The notes: a model not told the origin generated them from the letters alone. 64,000 bases of DNA from Lepeophtheirus salmonis (GCF_016086655.4 NC_052142.2:6328422-6392421); one strand, 5' to 3'; counted from the stretch's first letter, positions 46,101 to 54,395 are shown. A program made the numbers and translations.

Positions 46101-47421
46101 TTAAAAAATTTAAAAAAACTAGTGTGACTTTTACTAGAGTACAAATCATTTTGTAAAAAAAAATCCTACCAATTTCAAGATATATTTAATAGTGAAATTA
46201 GAGCGTACGCCAGTTTTTCCACTCCCTTCTTCCTAAAATAAAATAAAAAATAATAATGAACCATATAATATTTTACCTTGAAACAAGAGAGTTTGTGGAG
46301 TTAGAACTTCCTACTATTGACGATACTCTTTTTTTACGATAGCTACAGTCATTGGGAATCTTGAAAACACAACGTTTATGAAAATTTAATCCACATCCTT
46401 CACATTTTAAACCCTGAAATATTAATAGTAGCCAACGTTTAGGAGGTCAAATCTATTAAATCCATACCATTTTTTACTAAATGGTCAATAGATAAGTTGC
46501 CACTTAACACAATTTTAAGAAATTGTCTTTCTTCTTTAAGTTAATATTTTTGAGGATATAATATACATATCAAAGTTGGGCAAATAATTTTTAACACAAC
46601 CTCTCTTTATACTGACTTTCCTCTTGTAGGACGTAGTTTTCGACATTAAAGGTATTCGATTTCATAAAGTCCTTCAGAAATAAAAATTAAATGGACGAAG
46701 AAAATTCAAAAAGTTGCTTTGAGCGGCAACTTATGAATCCAGTATCCACTTTTAAGTGTAATGACTTATGACGGGTTACCACATATAGTGAGCGTGTACA
46801 CGCAATTTATGTTGGATTGTAATAATGCAGACAGATATTGGAAGAGGAATTGCCCTCAAAAAGGTCTCCTTTAATCAACTAACAAGAGTTAATATTAAAT
46901 ATAGGAATGATGTGTTAACCCGCCTCAATGCCATTTCTCACAATAGGACAAATATAAAGGAACTCGAAAAAAAACCTGTTTAAACATGCCAAAAAGCATT
47001 TCTCCACAAAAGTGGCAGAAAGTAGGAGTTTTGTATGAATGGATAGATAAAGAGTGAGGGCGGATTTCGATATCCTCATGACTCAGGTGCTGAGCATTCA
47101 CCACTATCTCCACTATCGTATCTTCCAAAATATCTGTAACAGCATTAATAATCTGGAAAAGAGCAAGTGAGAGTGAGATGGATTAAGTGGCGCACCGGCG
47201 CATCGGCGCACCTGCAACACATTGGAGGACCCATGGTCATGTCTGTAGAGAAGTAGCCTCTCACTTAATCGCTTTATTCCATGCTCTGGAACCTTGTCCT
47301 CTAAGAATTGGCAGGCCTTCTCCTTCAAGGATTTCAGAGTCAGCTCCGCAGAGTCCATCAACACACGATCACGAACAATGCCGCATTGAAACTCAAAGGA
47401 GATGACGTGTCCTTCTGTCAT
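30987..47421 (-). CDS. PRKD: Protein kinase D (PRKD-type Ser/Thr kinase), 14 exons seen, C-terminal end missing
   Basis: Fourteen minus-strand exons join in frame through GT-AG introns and encode about 801 residues. Domain order matches the protein kinase D family: ubiquitin-like N-terminal domain (exon 1), C1a (exons 2-3), Ser-rich linker (3-4), C1b (5-6), acidic linker (7), PH domain (8-9) and kinase domain (10-14). Both C1 domains keep the His plus Cys zinc pattern. The kinase has the Gly-rich loop GSGQFG, the catalytic-loop motif HCDLKPEN, DFG and APE. Family members bind diacylglycerol through C1 and act downstream of PKC at the Golgi and plasma membrane (family knowledge). I chose the ATG at 47419-47421 because MTEGHVISFEF directly precedes the ubiquitin-like fold. 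The family is usually 850-950 residues, so roughly 50 or more C-terminal residues are missing. The first Ser of the activation loop is Gly here. Introns 11 and 13 are swollen by transposons. Confidence 0.96.
31755..32060 (-). pseudogene. LINE 3'-terminal fragment in PKD intron 13
   Basis: The minus strand reads AFDSVLCSFCKDAVETSEHL, then LTCSFVAPLISVVNTIVAEN. This C-C-H-C arrangement is the C-terminal zinc-like motif of APE-type LINEs, compare CRLCGDTTETPIHL at about 24270. A stop lies within the motif. It has the same orientation as the host gene. Confidence 0.6.
32986..34155 (-). pseudogene. hAT transposase (ZBED5-like) in PKD intron 13
   Basis: The minus strand reads VDDNKAIPVKISLLVDESTD, VLVKYVKNNKVQESFLF and RIGSICTDGAPAMPKNRLG, all catalytic-core motifs of ZBED5/hAT-type transposases. 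After a frameshift come LYHAKVKCLSRGWVLSRMFE, GYFDDHDFFQMLAYLADIF and ALNELNPLLQGREMNIL. At 32986 the end CAGTGGTTCTTAAC is a typical hAT terminal inverted repeat. The 5' part (BED finger) and the opposite terminus were not found, so it is truncated. It is inserted in the host-gene sense orientation. Confidence 0.85.
34160..36075. other. Remainder of PKD intron 13
   Basis: Apart from the hairpin, AT-rich sequence without a recognised element. A patch near 34515-34670 (ATATATAAAAGAGAGATCGT, then CATTGAACCTAGGAAGCTGA) resembles repeat ends known from other arthropod elements, but I cannot classify it. Confidence 0.35.
34955..34996. repeat. Perfect 18-bp hairpin, 6-nt loop
   Basis: AAATTTGCCAAATAAAAA and its exact reverse complement TTTTTATTTGGCAAATTT flank TGGATG. 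Lies within PKD intron 13. Confidence 0.85.
36076..36216 (-). CDS. PRKD: PKD exon 13: kinase C-lobe
   Basis: Forty-seven codons: VSLSGTFPFNEDEDINEQIQ, NASFMYPTHPW, then IDLIGNLLQ. Flanked by a 54-bp intron (12) and by intron 13 of 4.95 kb. Confidence 0.96.
36271..36426 (-). CDS. PRKD: PKD exon 12: DFG, activation loop, APE
   Basis: Fifty-two codons: VKLCDFGFARIIGEKGFRKS, then [20 protein letters not shown]. The acceptor TTTTAG precedes GTT, and the donor follows IIY. The usual first activation-loop Ser (EKSFRRS in vertebrate PKDs, from memory) is Gly; the second Ser is kept. Confidence 0.97.
36427..37313. other. PKD intron 11, distal part
   Basis: AT-rich sequence with no recognised coding or repeat, between exon 12 and the Mutator-like element. 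Confidence 0.4.
37325..40332. mobile_element. Mutator-like element (MULE), ~1-kb terminal inverted repeats, internally degraded
   Basis: Left arm 37325-38320 and right arm 39410-40332 are reverse complements over almost their whole length, for example GGAAAGCTCGCATACG at 37331 against CGTATGCGAGCTTTCC at 40311, and GGATTATTCATATTGGAAAA at 37645 against the reverse complement near 40020. An 11-bp direct repeat CAAATAAAACG at 37314-37324 and 40333-40343 flanks it as a target-site duplication, within the 8-11 bp typical of MULEs. The core between the arms holds a transposase remnant. It sits in PKD intron 11. Confidence 0.85.
38490..38960 (+). pseudogene. MULE transposase C-terminal remnant
   Basis: Reads LPIADAIDGYVELADDRDLY then QELVSYFDTYYTEG, and in the same frame after stops RTNTSVE, FHNDLQSSITNRHPNFWKWI and DYLKIEEGLA. 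The N-S-V-E..H..L..HPN.W.FI pattern is the C-terminal signature of MULE transposases widespread in animals. Several in-frame stops; the catalytic DDE part is missing. Confidence 0.65.
40344..41280. other. PKD intron 11 between the MULE and the LTR element
   Basis: 40431-40690 is somewhat GC-richer but not recognised. An (AT)n run lies at 40836-40851. No coding seen. Confidence 0.4.
41286..41534 (+). repeat. 5' LTR
   Basis: 249 bp, TG...CA ends, contains GTTATAAATAGTATCG. Differs from the 3' LTR by only a few substitutions and small indels. Confidence 0.92.
41463..42320 (+). CDS. Long open frame across the TRIM-like element, function unknown
   Basis: A 285-codon frame runs from the 5' LTR through the internal region into the 3' LTR. 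It includes nearly three copies of a 20-residue repeat beginning SPRDEQGARVLKTSTRVNVI. It then reads CFVLAWTWMERIYRLLFMER and FKHRHGFGAWG. Two shorter frames overlap on the minus strand. Because it starts and ends inside LTRs it is unlikely to be a dedicated protein; the higher GC content of the internal part lowers stop frequency. It may be a truncated remnant of a pol C-terminus. Confidence 0.3.
   Translation: MSLGHPGSHHLIKKFDSLVRQDATLATRMGSGSRDLPAVGSSAKLALLELGSPFSSMGRTLVRLRKAEQYGLCLCLGLVEEGREPWSLSRSEVCVRVRDHIIKNGFIPTQFWFSTVPTLPFTSLVDGCGTVSLLDHPELDEGTSSKMSPRDEQGAQVLKTSTRVNVISPRDEQGARVLKTSTRVNVISPRDEQGARVLKTFMRSIVLLSPVRVLRARHVYGDKLLQYKEECFVLAWTWMERIYRLLFMERNLFKHRHGFGAWGGDVMYLISPYMFLSSCKFVYVL
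41908..42070 (+). repeat. 60-bp tandem repeat, about 2.7 copies
   Basis: The unit starts TCCCAGGGACGAGCAGGGTG and contains GTGAATGTTATTTC. Copies begin at about 41908, 41968 and 42028. The third diverges after CTTAAAACC. Period 60 keeps the reading frame. Confidence 0.9.
42257..42504 (+). repeat. 3' LTR
   Basis: 248 bp, matches the 5' LTR. Followed by the target duplication CTAAA. Confidence 0.92.
42510..43482. other. PKD intron 11, part next to exon 11
   Basis: No gene recognised. A patch near 43085-43115 (TAGTCAAAAAAAAATTCCCC) resembles 55095-55125 and may be the end of a dispersed element. Confidence 0.4.
43483..43658 (-). CDS. PRKD: PKD exon 11: kinase C-lobe with catalytic loop
   Basis: Encodes DMLEMILSSEHGRLSERVTK and the catalytic loop NIVHCDLKPENVLL. 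HCD instead of HRD is normal for this family. The donor CAG|GTAAG is strong and opens intron 11, about 7.06 kb. Confidence 0.97.
43716..44008 (-). CDS. PRKD: PKD exon 10: kinase N-lobe
   Basis: Encodes LYQIFSDEILGSGQFGIVYG with the Gly-rich loop, AVAVKVIDK with the ATP-binding Lys, the helix-C Glu in LKNEVSILQNIHHPGVVNLE, and the hinge VVMEKLKG. It ends in phase 1. Confidence 0.97.
44061..44359 (-). CDS. PRKD: PKD exon 9: PH domain, C-terminal part, and linker to kinase
   Basis: Begins SDSGANYYKEIPLSEIL and continues through IKIAKEWEVAIRQALMPV, the C-terminal helix of the PH domain, then a short linker with VNCQI. It leaves in phase 2 at TT|GTATGAAG, and intron 9 is 52 bp. Confidence 0.93.
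44410..44598 (-). CDS. PRKD: PKD exon 8: PH domain, N-terminal part
   Basis: Sixty-three codons, phase 0 at both ends. Contains KILKEGWLVHFTSKGSMKKR then HYWRLDTKSITLFQ, the first beta strands of the PKD PH domain, which in this family restrains the kinase. Confidence 0.95.
44653..44796 (-). CDS. PRKD: PKD exon 7: acidic linker
   Basis: Forty-eight codons rich in Asp and Glu (for example TNGDDSEDDSHSL), matching the acidic region between C1b and PH in PKD. The frame reaches a stop shortly after, so the donor at ATG|GTTGAAG is needed. It is weaker than the others; the resulting 54-bp intron and phase 0 fit both neighbours. Confidence 0.85.
44854..44940 (-). CDS. PRKD: PKD exon 6: second half of C1b
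   Basis: Twenty-nine codons: GLQCKDCGYNAHKKC, then LPRDC, completing the C1b zinc ligands. Flanked by a 53-bp and a 57-bp intron with consensus ends. Confidence 0.95.
44994..45136 (-). CDS. PRKD: PKD exon 5: first half of C1b
   Basis: Encodes LLAGRPAWVDVQMATRLKIP followed by HTFFIHTYTKPTKCHFCNK, the start of the second C1 domain, and ends at GVFKQ in phase 0. Confidence 0.95.
45184..45296 (-). CDS. PRKD: PKD exon 4: Ser-rich inter-C1 linker
   Basis: Encodes a Ser-rich linker including SPFRDGSLSPATSKKERS. Acceptor TTAG, donor CAG|GTTTAT, entering in phase 2 and leaving in phase 1. Intron 3 before it is 980 bp and AT-rich. Intron 4 after it is 47 bp, the shortest in the gene. Confidence 0.9.
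45297..46276. other. PKD intron 3
   Basis: 980 bp of AT-rich sequence with no recognised element or exon. Confidence 0.5.
46277..46413 (-). CDS. PRKD: PKD exon 3: second half of C1a
   Basis: Encodes GLKCEGCGLNFHKRCVFKIP and the final NDC of C1a, then a basic and Ser-rich linker. It starts in phase 0 after TTTCAG and ends in phase 2 at AG|GTAAAA. All remaining zinc ligands of C1a are present. Confidence 0.95.
46414..46975. other. PKD intron 2
   Basis: 562 bp between the two halves of C1a. No recognised element. Confidence 0.5.
46976..47152 (-). CDS. PRKD: PKD exon 2: first half of C1a
   Basis: Fifty-nine codons, phase 0 at both ends, acceptor TTTTCCAG. It encodes EDTIVEIVVNAQ followed by RPHSLSIHSYKTPTFCHFCG, the His and first two Cys of a C1 zinc domain. 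Intron 1 is only 59 bp. The exon ends at FKQ, the same point at which exon 5 ends in C1b. Confidence 0.95.
47212..47421 (-). CDS. PRKD: PKD exon 1: ubiquitin-like N-terminal domain
   Basis: Seventy codons from the ATG to a phase-0 donor (CAG|GTGCGC). The peptide contains ISFEFQCG, then CQFLEDKVPE and LLLYRHDHGSSNVLQ, which match the dimerising ubiquitin-like domain of PKD. The reading frame stays open upstream for 20 more codons, so a start at 47479-47481 is formally possible but lacks family support. A partial inverted copy of this exon lies at 51597-51860. Confidence 0.9.
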
Positions 47422-47605
47422 GATTCCAAGGGGGCCACGGCACAACAAGCCAATAGCAAGCAAGCAGTTCAAGTAATACACAATTCTAGACTAGTAATAC
47501 TAATAAGTAATCTACTAATGTCGGATCTCAAGTATCAAGACTTCACACAGGCCTAGGGCAAGCTCAAGATAGGTGAGAAAAGGTAAATACTATAGATTAA
47601 AAGAC

Positions 47606-48880
47606 GTAGAGATGAACTATGTTCCTTCATGGACAAATTAAATCTTTCCCTAAGGTTCTATGAAATGGAAAGGAAGGGGAAAAAAGAAAAATTTATTTAA
47701 TACGGCATTACTTTATCGTATCACGCAACCTTTTTCCCAAAAAGAAGAAGAAAAAACGATCTGTTGATTGTTAGCCAATAGGAAAGGAGCACTATATTCA
47801 GTGATGAACAAAGGTGAAAATGCGCTATAGAAATGGGAATGTAAAAAAAACAAAAAACTTAGTAACCCTGACAATTTGTAGAATGTGTTGGAGGAGGAAT
47901 GAATAATTCCCATGAAGTTTCATTCAAGGTTATTTTATGAAGGTGTGTCCATGAGAGATTCTGTAAAAGTAAAGTAGCACAGTAAACAAAAAAGTTGTTG
48001 GACATAAAATAGTTTTTATTTTTTAAACGTTAGACGTCGCTTTTCCATTTAACATTTCATTCAAACAGGTAAAGAAGAGTTGATGAAGGATGAATTAGAA
48101 TAAACACATAAGTGTACTGAATACTAGTAAGTGGATATATTATATCTAGTCATTAGTATTCAGTGACTCAACATTGCTCTAGTGTTCAAACAAATACAAA
48201 ATCTACGATTCACGAACCAAGACTCGTCCGCAATGACTCATAATGAGTTCTAGAACTCAATCCATTTAATAAATGATTTATAAATAATACAAGATATTTG
48301 TTATTATTTTGAAACAGTTGTTTCATCAAACACCCTCTAGCGCCTATAAAAGAACTACATTTGGTCCTTCTGTTTGAAAAAAAAAAAGTTTATGTACTTG
48401 TAGCGCCACTTTACATTAACGCTTTAGTTTACAATTGTAGTGGCTATTTTGATGACGTCACAGAGGAGGAAATTAATATTTCTAATTGTATTAATAAATC
48501 ATAAAATAGTATTTTATTTTTCTTATCAAACAATTCTGTTAGAGAAAACTTTTACCCTCTGACTATCACGGTACTAAAATTAATTTAAAAAAAAAATAGA
48601 TTATAAGTTATTTTGAAAAAAAAAAAAATAGTTCAAAACATACATTTTCAAATAAATATATTATAGCGAAGAAATCAATAATATATTAAAAATAAGTGCA
48701 GTAAATATGAAAATTGTCAATATGAAAAACATAAACTAACATCTTAAGATCTTAATTTGTAATTTATCCTGAATATAATAAAATGGAGTTCAATTTGATT
48801 ATCTTGCTAACATAACCGAATATGATGCCTTGAATTAGCCTCTTTTACCTTGTGATTTTGACTCTTCTCTTTAGATATAT
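47606..48880. other. 5' flank of PKD
   Basis: The presumed promoter and 5' leader region of the minus-strand gene. I see no clear TATA box or CpG-rich block. An upstream non-coding exon cannot be excluded. Confidence 0.35.
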
Positions 48881-48884
48881 ATAT

Positions 48885-49640
48885 ATATATTAATAGTATG
48901 ATCTTTCAAGGGAGGATGAATATTCATGAATTACTTCTTGACACGTCGTGATGAATGTTTAAGATAAAAGAGTTCTAAAAAGTCTTCACTGCGCAATGAT
49001 TGATTTCCTACATTTGAAGATTTCGTTCATACCATTATTTAAAAAAGCATTACAAATTACATAAAAATCTGATATCATCTTACTTAAAAAAAAATCACTC
49101 ATGATGTGTATACCTGAAGAATGGCGAATTTAAAAAGTGATTAAATTAACTATTCGACCAAATAACTTCATATTTGGGAATCTATCTCTTGTAATTATGA
49201 TAAATCTTCGTTTACTAAGAATAATCCCTCTATTCGTATACTTACTCAAGCTTTTCTATTTCTTTGGAAAGAGTTCCAAGATGAGTTTAGACTGACTTTT
49301 CCTCGTCTTCACTTAGATGGAAATGTAAAAGAAGTTCAACCATCGGAATAGGTTTTCTTAGTCACCCAGGAATTACTCATGAAGAAAGACAGAGCTCTTA
49401 ACGTTTTGGAGGATGATTTTTCAAGAGAATAAGATTACAGTTTATTCATTCTTGATACGTAGTGATGGACAATTAACATAAAGAGAGTTCGAAAGAGTAT
49501 AAACTAGAAATGATTAATTTTATAATTTTGATGTTTATTAGTATTCACTGAAGTATTACAATATTAAAGGGAATAAAATCATCTTATTTACAAAAAATTG
49601 AATAATGATTTGTATACCTAAATCATGTCCAATTTTAAAA
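48885..49640 (+). repeat. Diverged direct duplication (48900-49150 and 49425-49640)
   Basis: Both blocks share TTGACACGTCGTGATGAA against TTGATACGTAGTGATGGA, AGAGTTC followed by AAAAGT or GAAAGAG, AATGATTGATTT against AATGATTAATTT, and TGTGTATACCTGAA against TTTGTATACCTAAA in the same order. An inverted copy of the first ~75 bp lies at 51870-51945. The intervening 49170-49420 has a short coding-like stretch (LTQAFLFLWKEFQDEFRLTF) that I cannot assign. Confidence 0.55.
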
Positions 49641-50217
49641 CATACTTAAGTAATTTTCATTTATATATTACTTAACCATACTATCAATAATATATAAATA
49701 TTCACTAATTGCTATTTTATTCCTCAAATTATTTTTATAGAGTTTCTGTTTGATTGTTTAAGGAATTTAAACTGTTGTATATTCAATAAGAACTATATAT
49801 AACCCTTAGTTTTCACATTGAAAAATGATATTTGTTAATATTTAAAGATTCTTATCCATATTTTCACTCTCAATCCTAGGTTCAAAAATGGTCTTATCAA
49901 TTTCTAATTAACTATTTGAAGAACTGTTGAAATAGATTAGGAAATAAATGATGCGGATTCTATCTTCAAAGTTATGAAATTGTATGAATATTGTAGAAAT
50001 AAAAATAACTATGAGATCAATCTTTGCTAAAATTATAATATCAAAACAAGTGATCGAATAAACATAAATAAACTAATTTGTAATTAACCACAACCTATAG
50101 ATTTTAAAATAGATAATTGCAATTCTGACATTTAAAAAAAAAATTATATGTTAAATGAATTTGTGTATATAAAAATTAATTTAAAAGTACCATCATATCC
50201 AGTGCTACAACTCGTAG
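49641..50217. other. AT-rich spacer
   Basis: No coding or structured repeat recognised. Confidence 0.4.
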
Positions 50218-51565
50218 GGAATACTGATGTGATTATCAGCTGCTGGCTTTATTATGATGTCTGAGGGTATAACGAAAGTATTTATTAGCATTATGTTTAA
50301 TGAAGATATACTACGTATAATTGACTTAGACGTTTTTTATCCGTTACAGTAGATTTGAAAACGTCACACTCTATGAAATTCATTATGAACCATATTCTCA
50401 GAATAATAACTAATGAAACGACAAAGTAGAGTATTTCGAAATATATTTGAAGTTCCAAGTTTAAAAAGAAGGCTTAAATTAAATATAATCTACATACTAA
50501 AAAATATACCATCATACATTTATGTTAAATATACAAAATTAAACAATTGTAATCATATAACCAATGATAACAAGAAATTATAAATACAGAATATTGAAAT
50601 AATAGATTGATCCAAATAATATTTCTTGTTCTGACATGAATTCAGTTAAATATGTCATAACTTTAGGTCACAAAACACAAACCAGATGTGAAGCTTAATC
50701 GAAAAGATAATCACCCCTTTTTTTTCTTGTGGAAGCTGCTATATACAATTGTGCACATAATAGATATATCTCTACCGATGAAATCTAACTAATGATTAAT
50801 AATAAAGTAAATGTCCAAATCATAAAATTAGACAATAAATATACTAATAAAAAATGTTAGAATTAAATCCATCGTAAAGATTTATTGCAAAACCTAATTA
50901 TGTAGTAATGTCCGGCGATATTACTCCTTATTAAGGGCATCAAAAAAAAAATCCTCCCCCCCTTATTTAGGATTGTGTAACAACATACTATTGTCATGAA
51001 GGATACGTATAATTGCTAATTATGATGTTACACCCAATATAACTACCCCCGTTGTTGTAACCATTTAAGCAGTTGTTTTTGCATTTTATGAGTTTTCTGA
51101 ACACCATTTCGTGGAGCTTATCAACCATAGCTAAGCCTTAAGTGATAAAAAAGTAATATTTATTGACTATGTAATATTGGAAAACCTAATGATCATACCC
51201 AAGTCTTTAAGTAAAGAAACTAGTCTCAAACTAGTTGCAAACCATCCAAAGCTACTACCCCCGTTATTGTGACCATTTAATCAGTTATATTTGCCATTTA
51301 ATGAGTTGTGTATCATTATTCTTGATATTTGTAGCTAAAATAGAATCATATTTTATGGTTTGATTTAAAAAAAATGAATACTTACTATTAGATGGTACAT
51401 AATTCAGAGTTCCATTTCGGAATGAGTAAATATTTTATACTTTTTACTGATAACTTTCATCGTAATTTGGTGTGGATGACTCTAAACATGCTGAAAATTA
51501 TCTCAACTTCACAATTTACAATGGGGGTATTTTCATAAATTTTTATTACATGCAATAAGTATCTT
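50218..51565 (-). repeat. Rep-A copy 3 (inverted)
   Basis: Reverse complement of copies 1 and 2: GTAATGTCCGGCGATATTAC at 50913, ACGACAAAGTAGAGTATTTC near 50418 and TTAGTAGATTTG-like blocks in reverse order. Like copy 2 it retains the AATTGTAAATTGTGAAG-type segment near 51500. Sits between the duplicated pieces of PKD exon 1. Confidence 0.78.
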
Positions 51566-51568
51566 TCT

Positions 51569-51593
51569 GTAACAGCATTAATAATCTGGATTA
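51569..51593 (+). repeat. 25-bp exact direct copy of PKD intron 1/exon 2 boundary
   Basis: The word TGTAACAGCATTAATAATCT with flanking bases is identical to 47133-47157 on the same strand, whereas the neighbouring exon-1 piece is inverted. Confidence 0.85.
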
Positions 51594-51596
51594 TTC

Positions 51597-51860
51597 TTTA
51601 CATCTTTTAATTTATAGTATTTACCTTTTCTCGCCTATCTTCAGCTTGCCCTGGGCCTGTGTGAAGTCTTGAAACTTGAGATCCGACATTAATAGATTAC
51701 TTATTAGTATTACTAGTCTATAATTGGGTATTACTTTATCTGCTTGCTTGCTATTGGCTTGTTGTGGAGTGCCTCTGGCCGTGGCCCCTTGGAATCATGA
51801 CAGAAGGACACGTCAGCTTGTTTGAGTTTCAATGCGGCATTGTTCGTGATCGTGTGTCGA
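51597..51860 (+). pseudogene. Inverted partial copy of PKD exon 1 and its upstream flank
   Basis: The plus strand here matches the minus strand of 47354-47605 at most positions, with small indels. It includes the start codon context and MTEGHV, then FEFQCGIVRDRV, and ends after RVSMEL with a stop at the breakpoint. The copy carries substitutions relative to the gene and lacks the rest of the domain, so it cannot encode a functional PKD. It lies 4.4 kb upstream of the gene in opposite orientation. Confidence 0.88.
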
Positions 51861-51869
51861 TGGAACTTT

Positions 51870-51945
51870 AACTTAAACATTCATCACGACGTATCAAGGA
51901 ATAATTAATGAATATTCATACTCCCTTGAAAGATCATGACCCAAA
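51870..51945 (-). repeat. Inverted copy of 48890-48970
   Basis: AAACATTCATCACGACGT and CTCCCTTGAAAGATCAT match the reverse complement of the upstream block. Directly abuts the exon-1 copy. Confidence 0.8.
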
Positions 51946-52282
51946 GCGCTATGAACTCTTCCATTTTTTCGTAATTCAATGCTAGGTTATGCATCATAAT
52001 AAATTAAAGCACCTGAAAACCTTAAACAACATTTTCCTATGTCACTTGTCTAGCTCATGATCTGAACAGAATAGCAAGAGTCATAATATTAGTATCAATA
52101 TATAAAATTGAGATAACTGGCTTCTTAAATCGTACATTTTAGATACAAAAATCACGTCAAAGATATTATGATAATAAAGTAAAACATAGAAGTATTAAAC
52201 ATTGGAGATTTAAAACGAAGATAGTTAAATGATCTAATAAATCATATAAGTATTATTATTATTTACTTAATTATTATTTAGA

Positions 52283-52520
52283 ACTTATAGGATCTTAGTA
52301 ACTATCTTCATAGTAAATCTCCATGTTTGATTTGATCATCCTATTTTTGACGTGAACCTCCATCAGACTGGACTTTTTTGTTACATTAATGTCGGACATG
52401 CCACTGAAAGCCCTTTTGGAATCAAAGTTAACAATAGGAGTGTTTTCGTATTTAAAAAACTCGTTATGGTAATTAATAGTTTCAGGTAGCCAATCCCTCA
52501 ATTTGATATATTTGAAGTTT
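52283..52520 (-). other. Possible exon or gene fragment, unassigned
   Basis: An open minus-strand frame ends with a stop at 52295 and reads LRDWLPETINYHNEFFKYEN, then GMSDINVTKKSSLMEVHVKN. Composition looks more protein-like than the surroundings, but there is no ATG at its start and I recognise no family. It could be a terminal exon or old element sequence. Confidence 0.2.
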
Positions 52521-53160
52521 ATAGTGTTTGTATTTTAGAAGTAATCAGAACAGAGTGTTGATAATCTGTTCAGACTATAAGTGTAACAACTTATAGGCAA
52601 CAAAATTGGAAAATGTTGCATAAGGTTTTGGCCATTTTAATGCAATACCTTGCTCCATTGGTAATGAAAACGTTCACTATTTTGTATCTGAAATCGGAGG
52701 CAAGAACGTTGCTTATACTTATTGTAGCAACACATGTAATCCTTGTAAACCTTCCAAAGAATAAATAGCAATTTACATACCCTTTAAAAGATATTATATG
52801 AAATCTAGAATCCCGTATTAAATATTTTATTACGAATTATTTTATTATGCACATACTAAATACCATGGAAAATTTAATCTGCGGACAAACATACAATCAA
52901 ACAAACACCTTATATAATATAATATTATGGTAGATACAATATTAATGAATTTTAAAAGCATTAAGGAAAATTATAATCTATCAAACTAACACAAGATATA
53001 TTTTTTACACTAATACAGTTGACAATTTCATTATGTTTTTATCACTACTATAGTCACTATAAATTTAAATAACGTGCTAAGAATTTAATTTTTCTGGGCG
53101 ATGCCAATCAAGTTATTTTTGGTGTTCTTCATAATATTGAATCCGATTCTGTCCAATATC
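52521..53160. other. AT-rich spacer
   Basis: No recognised features. Confidence 0.4.
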
Positions 53161-53164
53161 AGTA

Positions 53165-53690
53165 TTAAACTTTTTGATTAAACTCCACGTCTGGCTTGTG
53201 TTGAGCAACTTAAAGTTATAACATATTTAACTGAATTCATGTCAGAACAAGAAATATTATTTGGATCAATCTATTATTTCAATATTTTATATTTATAATT
53301 TATTGTTATTATTTCTTATATAATTGCAAGGGTTTAATTTTGTATATTTAACATAAATGCATGATGGTTTATTTTTTTAATATGTAGATTATATTTAATT
53401 TAAGCCTTCTTTTTTAAACATAAAACTTCAAACATATTTCGAAATACTTTACTTCATCATTTCATTAGTTATTATTCTGAGATTATGGTTCATAATGAAT
53501 TATAATTTCATGGAGTGAGGCGTTTTTAAATCTACTGTTACGGATAAAGAAGTCTAAGTCAATTATACGTAATATATCTTGATTAAACATTTTGCTAATA
53601 AATACTTTCGTTATACCCTCAAAAGTCATAATAAAGTAGGTAGTTGATAAGCACAGCAGTATTTTAAACAAAGATACCTTAAGTCCTTAA
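53165..53690 (+). repeat. Rep-A copy 4 (last third only)
   Basis: Matches 11610-12110 closely: TTTTTGATTAAACTCCACGT, GGATCAATCTATTATTTCAA, ATGCATGATGGTTTATTTTT and CATTTTGCTAATAAATACTT in the same order. The 5' two thirds are missing. Confidence 0.8.
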
Positions 53691-53759
53691 CTTACAGATG
53701 CAAAAATCAGGCCTAGTATTTTTGATGAGATTAAAATACAGAAACTATTAGGATATGTT

Positions 53760-54060
53760 TTCCAAGAGATAGAACCAATGCCAGAAAGAGGAAATCGAAG
53801 AAAAATACTTCTAACTTGATTATCTATCACAAGAGAGCCGATTCGAATCCTTCCTTACAAAGGAGATTGCAACATTAACGAGGTCCATTCACGATGAGTA
53901 GGGAGTTTCAATACTTCAAATATAATTAGTATTTACTTTTTTTGAATTTGTACAGACCATGGTATTATTTAGTGATATTAATTATTATTATTCATTACGA
54001 AGTATAACGTCTTTATCGTTAGATTGAAATATTGAACATTATGTATGTCTAAATTTTAAA
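53760..54060 (+). repeat. Rep-B copy 2
   Basis: Same-strand match to 29640-29970, including TATCACAAGAGA, CGAATCCTTCC and the tail TATTATTATTCATTACGAAG against TATTATTTATTAAAGAG. Confidence 0.6.
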
Positions 54061-54395
54061 AAAAGTATAACTAAAAAACAATTATATTAATTATAAATTT
54101 TAATAGAAATTGTAAGCAGAGAATCATACAAATTTAAAATGACAAATGATACGATGTAGAAGTTATTAGTATAAAATCAAACAAATTTATTCAACAAATT
54201 ATTAGTGACATTATACATTTACAAAATGAATTGATATATTTAGATACATAAATTAATATACTTATTAGCAGAATGGAATTTGCATTTGCAATGTAGACAA
54301 AACTATTGATAAAAGAGAGGCATATTCTCTTTAAGAGTCTAGAATTATCTTCCAAAAGGACTTCAGAATTTCAATTAATGAGCAGTGGATAGAGG

